64,000 bases of DNA from Phreatobacter sp. GTDB taxonomy: Bacteria > Pseudomonadota > Alphaproteobacteria > Rhizobiales > Phreatobacteraceae. Made by a program: the position numbers and the translations under genes. This document shows positions 60,694 to 64,000 of this stretch, piece after piece (positions within the stretch are counted from its first letter, which is position 1; each line of letters opens with the position of its first letter). The DNA lies in contig JAIEPJ010000036.1 in the NCBI GenBank assembly GCA_019749835.1, positions 27,923 through 91,922 on the forward strand, given 5' to 3'. Under the pieces are notes generated by a model. It had not been told where the DNA came from, did no database searches, and saw only the letters and a list, made by a program, of their open reading frames with translations.

Positions 60694-61542
60694 TCAGGCG
60701 ATGCCGGCCCGGTCGAGGGCCGCGGCGACGGGCAGGACGGCAAAGCGCCGCTCCAGGGCGCGGGCGACCACGCGCGCCAGCACCTGTGGGGTCGTGCCAT
60801 AGGGGCTGGGCGCGTCGCAGACGTCATGGGTGAAGAGGACGAGCCAGCCCCTGGCGGCCTCGGCTGTGTCCAGCCAGCGCTCCAGGTTGGCCTCGGTGAG
60901 CCCCCTGACGCTGATCTCGACGGCCTTGATGAAGTGGAGGTCGATCCGCCCGGCATTCACCCCCGGCTGGACCGAACGGCAGCTTCGCACGGTCCCGGCC
61001 AGATGCCTTTTCTGCATCAGGCCGCAGAGACCGTAGGGAAAGGCGTAGTTCTCGCGCGTCAGAGTCGGAACGATGCGCCGCAAGGCCGCGCGATTGGCGG
61101 CGAGATCGGCGGCGAAGGCCGCGGTCCGCATCCGATTGGCGGCTCTGTGGGCGTGGCCATGCAGCGCGATCTCGTGGCCGCGCGCATGGAGATCGGCGAC
61201 CGTATCCGCCCCGGCGACCGTCCAACGGCTGTCGGTCAGCCCGAACAGGCCGGAGGCGGCATAGAAAGTGCCACGCACGCCATGATCTTCAAGAATGCGG
61301 GCACCGGGATCGAAGGCCGATTGCGGGTAGTCGTCGAAGGTGACGGAGAGGATCGGCTGGTCGAGGCCGACGGTCGCCGTGCGGAACGGGACGCGACGTC
61401 CTGTCATGTGGCTGAGCCGCGGCAAAAGGCCGCCAGCGTCGACATCGCCCGAGCCCGTGGACGCGCCGCCGCTGTCATGCGGTCGTTCTTGCCCCGATGC
61501 GGGATTCGTCGCCACCTTGCGGCTGTCCTCGATCACGCCCAC
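60694..61542 (-). CDS. Polysaccharide deacetylase family protein
   Basis: ILSVTFDDYPQSAF, GHEIALHGHAHR, FTHDV; N-terminal start uncertain. Confidence 0.85.
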   Translation of the reverse strand: MGVIEDSRKVATNPASGQERPHDSGGASTGSGDVDAGGLLPRLSHMTGRRVPFRTATVGLDQPILSVTFDDYPQSAFDPGARILEDHGVRGTFYAASGLFGLTDSRWTVAGADTVADLHARGHEIALHGHAHRAANRMRTAAFAADLAANRAALRRIVPTLTRENYAFPYGLCGLMQKRHLAGTVRSCRSVQPGVNAGRIDLHFIKAVEISVRGLTEANLERWLDTAEAARGWLVLFTHDVCDAPSPYGTTPQVLARVVARALERRFAVLPVAAALDRAGIA

Positions 61543-61747
61543 CTCCCGGCCGATTGGCCTGTTTCCGGACAGAGTCGTCCCTCGATCGGTTCATCGGGCC
61601 CAGACTGGCAAGAGCCGCGCCAGAGGCAGGGCAGGTGGCTGTCGGGCGGGCGGACATCCCGCGGCAAGCGGCTTGCTGCGGGAGGGCAACCATCCCTGTC
61701 CCCACCCGCGTGAGGCCTTGATCGTGACCCAGGTTGAGACTGTCCCC

Positions 61748-62746
61748 ATGGAACTGTCCCGCAGCGAGACGTCCGCCGAACCGGCGCTGTTCCAGAGTGC
61801 CGGGCTGATGGCCGAAGCGGTGCTGGCCGTCGTCGTCGTCCCGACCTTCCGGCGCCCGGCCATGCTGGCCGAGACGCTCGCCTCACTCGCCGCCCAGCGC
61901 ACCGCGGTGCCCTTCGCGGTGGTGGTCGTGGAAAACGACGCGGCTGGCCTCGCCGGGCTCGCCGTTGCGCGCAGGCGCCTGGCCGAGGGCGGACTGCAAG
62001 GCCTGGCTTTCGTCGAGACTGCTCAGGGCAATGTCCACGCGATCAATGCCGGCTTCGCCCGCGCCATGGCTGCCTTCCCGCGGGCTGACCACATCCTGAT
62101 GATCGATGACGACGAGGTCGCATCTCCCGGCTGGCTGGACGCCATGGTCGCCGCCGCCGAAGGGCACGATGCCGACGTGGTTGGCGGCCCGGTTGTGCCG
62201 CGCTTCCGCGATGAAGCGCCGCGCGTGCTCGCCCGCCATCCGGTTTTCTGGCCGAGCCATGACCGTTCGGGCCCGGTTCCGATGATCTACGGCACTGGCA
62301 ATTGCCTCATGCGCAGGCGGGTCTTCGACAGGCTGGGCCATCGGCCTCTCGATCCCCGTTTCAACTTTCTCGGCGGCGGCGACATGGATTTCTTCACCCG
62401 CTGCCGGCGGGCCGGACTTCGCGCGTTCTGGGTGCAGGAGGCGCTGATCACCGAGACCGTCCCGGCCGATCGGGCCCGCATCGCCTGGGTGCTGCGGCGG
62501 GGCATGCGGATCGGCTCGATCAACCGGGCCGTCGACCTGAAACATGCGCCCGGTCTGCCCGGACGCCTTCGGATCATCGCCAAGGACGTCGCGATCGTGC
62601 CGGTCGCGCTGCTGCGCGCGGCCGGAATGCTGCTGCGCACCGGCAACCCCGTCATCGCCGCCCATCCGCTCGCAGTCTCGGCCGGCCGCCTCGCCGCCTG
62701 GGCCGGTGTCGAGCAGCAGCCCTATCGGGCGGGGCAGACCACATGA
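61748..62746 (+). CDS. Family 2 glycosyltransferase
   Basis: AVVVVPTFRRPAMLAETLASLAAQ, HILMIDDDEVASPGWLDAMV; possible GTG start at 61724. Confidence 0.88.
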   Translation: MELSRSETSAEPALFQSAGLMAEAVLAVVVVPTFRRPAMLAETLASLAAQRTAVPFAVVVVENDAAGLAGLAVARRRLAEGGLQGLAFVETAQGNVHAINAGFARAMAAFPRADHILMIDDDEVASPGWLDAMVAAAEGHDADVVGGPVVPRFRDEAPRVLARHPVFWPSHDRSGPVPMIYGTGNCLMRRRVFDRLGHRPLDPRFNFLGGGDMDFFTRCRRAGLRAFWVQEALITETVPADRARIAWVLRRGMRIGSINRAVDLKHAPGLPGRLRIIAKDVAIVPVALLRAAGMLLRTGNPVIAAHPLAVSAGRLAAWAGVEQQPYRAGQTT

Positions 62747-64000
62747 GCCTCGCCACCCCAAACGGCGCCGCGCGGAGCCTTCCCGCCGAAGAACTCGCCG
62801 AACTGATGGTGTGGGGGCGCCTCGCCGTCTTTGCGGGGGCGCTGCTGCTCTCCTGGATCACGCTCGAGCCCTTTGCCGACCTGACGAACACGGACGTGCT
62901 GGAACTCGCCACCGGCCGGGACGGCGCCACCTATCTGGCTTATGGCCTGCTCGCCGCCGCTGGCCTCGCCGTCAGCCTGATGACCCAGCCGCGGCTGCTG
63001 GCGACGCTTCTCCATCCGATGTGGATCCTGCTCGCCCTCTGGCTCGGCGTCACCGTGGTGACCTCGGCAGATCCCAGCCTGTCGATGAGGCGCCTCATTC
63101 TTTTCGGCATGCTGGCTCTCGTCTGTGCCACGCTGTTCCTGATGCCGCGCGGTCGCGCCCAGATGGCGGCGCTGCTGGTGGCATCCGCGGGCATCGTGAC
63201 GGTGCTGTCGCTCGTTGGCATCACGCTCTTTCCGGATCTTGCCATCCACCAGGCGACGGATGTGGGCGAGCCGCAGCTGGCCGGGGACTGGCGCGGCATC
63301 TTCGCCCACAAGAACACCACCGGCGCGATCTTCGCCATGTTCATCTTCATGATGATCTTCGCCATCCGCGCGGGACATGCCTTCGCCGCGGCGCCGGTGC
63401 TGGCGGCATCGGTGCTCATCGTCGCCATGTCCGGCGCCAAGAGTTCGACCATGCTCTTCGTCGGCGCCATGCTCGTCTCGGTCCTGGTCTCCCGGATCCG
63501 CAGCGGGGTCATGGTTGGTTGCATCGCCTTTGCGCCCCTGGCGGTGCTGTCGATCCTCGGCCCCGGTTCGGTCGTGAGCGAGGCCATCGGGCGTGTCGTC
63601 CGGATGCTGCCTGTCGACGTCACCTTCACCGGCCGCGCCGACATCTGGGAACTGGCTCTTGAGAAAATCGCCGAGCGGCCGCTCACCGGCTGGGGCTACC
63701 AGGCCTATTGGGCGCTGGAATCGACGCGCTTCGGGCAGGAGGACACCACCCAGTGGGCCGGCCATGCCGCCCACGCGCATAACGGCTATATCGACGCGGC
63801 GCTCAACATGGGCCTGCCGGGTCTGGCCCTGACCGTCATCGTCTTCGTCCTCATGCCGCTGCGCAACTATCTGGCGGCCCGGCGAGGCGGCGCCGATCCG
63901 GCGCTGCTGCTCATGCTGCTGCAGATCTGGCTCTTCGGCGTCTATCTGTCGGTCATGGAGAGCTTCATGTATCTGCGCTTCCATCCGACCTGGATCACCT
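62743..64000 (+). CDS. O-antigen ligase/polymerase family protein (partial, runs off window)
   Basis: ATGA overlap with GT2; multi-TM, GIFAHKNTTGAIFAMFIF, GRADIWELALEKIAERPLTGWGYQAYW, AHNGYIDAALNMGLPGL. Confidence 0.88.
   Translation, partial: MSLATPNGAARSLPAEELAELMVWGRLAVFAGALLLSWITLEPFADLTNTDVLELATGRDGATYLAYGLLAAAGLAVSLMTQPRLLATLLHPMWILLALWLGVTVVTSADPSLSMRRLILFGMLALVCATLFLMPRGRAQMAALLVASAGIVTVLSLVGITLFPDLAIHQATDVGEPQLAGDWRGIFAHKNTTGAIFAMFIFMMIFAIRAGHAFAAAPVLAASVLIVAMSGAKSSTMLFVGAMLVSVLVSRIRSGVMVGCIAFAPLAVLSILGPGSVVSEAIGRVVRMLPVDVTFTGRADIWELALEKIAERPLTGWGYQAYWALESTRFGQEDTTQWAGHAAHAHNGYIDAALNMGLPGLALTVIVFVLMPLRNYLAARRGGADPALLLMLLQIWLFGVYLSVMESFMYLRFHPTWIT

Noticed and set aside
59014-61713. 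899-aa plus-strand ORF opposite wecG/wzz/deacetylase genes
   Set aside because: Spans three convincing minus-strand genes; no domain signal

Overview
GC-rich chromosomal window from an alphaproteobacterium, most likely Rhizobiales-like (inferred from gene content; no search was run). About 60 protein genes are densely packed. I saw no rRNA, tRNA, CRISPR array or transposon. Main blocks: (a) 0-2.3 kb sensory region: 5' end of a PAS/chemotaxis-type protein, a MerR regulator carrying CarH-like B12-photoreceptor motifs, and a PAS protein; (b) 2.4-9.1 kb transglutaminase / circularly permuted ATP-grasp + alpha-E / DUF2126 amidoligase-type cluster; (c) 12.2-15.2 kb phoR-phoU-phoB without pstSCAB; (d) 17.7-22.7 kb prs, pgeF, DUF2218-SIP fusion, midA-like, lgt; (e) 27-37 kb opgC-like + SGNH hydrolase, carB, greA, Tat-exported proteins, GatB/YqeY, carA; (f) 39.5-43.6 kb msrP, SemiSWEET, DUF486, methyltransferase, PQQ sugar dehydrogenase; (g) a divergent EF-G-like GTPase, proC, csaA, ilvE, petP/petR-like pair and a TMEM43 homologue; (h) 54.4-64 kb exopolysaccharide locus (GH10, flippase, GTs, WecG/TagA-like, Wzz/GumC, deacetylase, ligase/polymerase), cut by the window end. 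Best candidates for follow-up: the CarH-like regulator with an 11-bp tandem-repeat operator, the EF-G-like GTPase with a substituted catalytic histidine, the amidoligase/transglutaminase cluster, the GH10-containing EPS locus, and terminator-like hairpins just upstream of carB and csaA.
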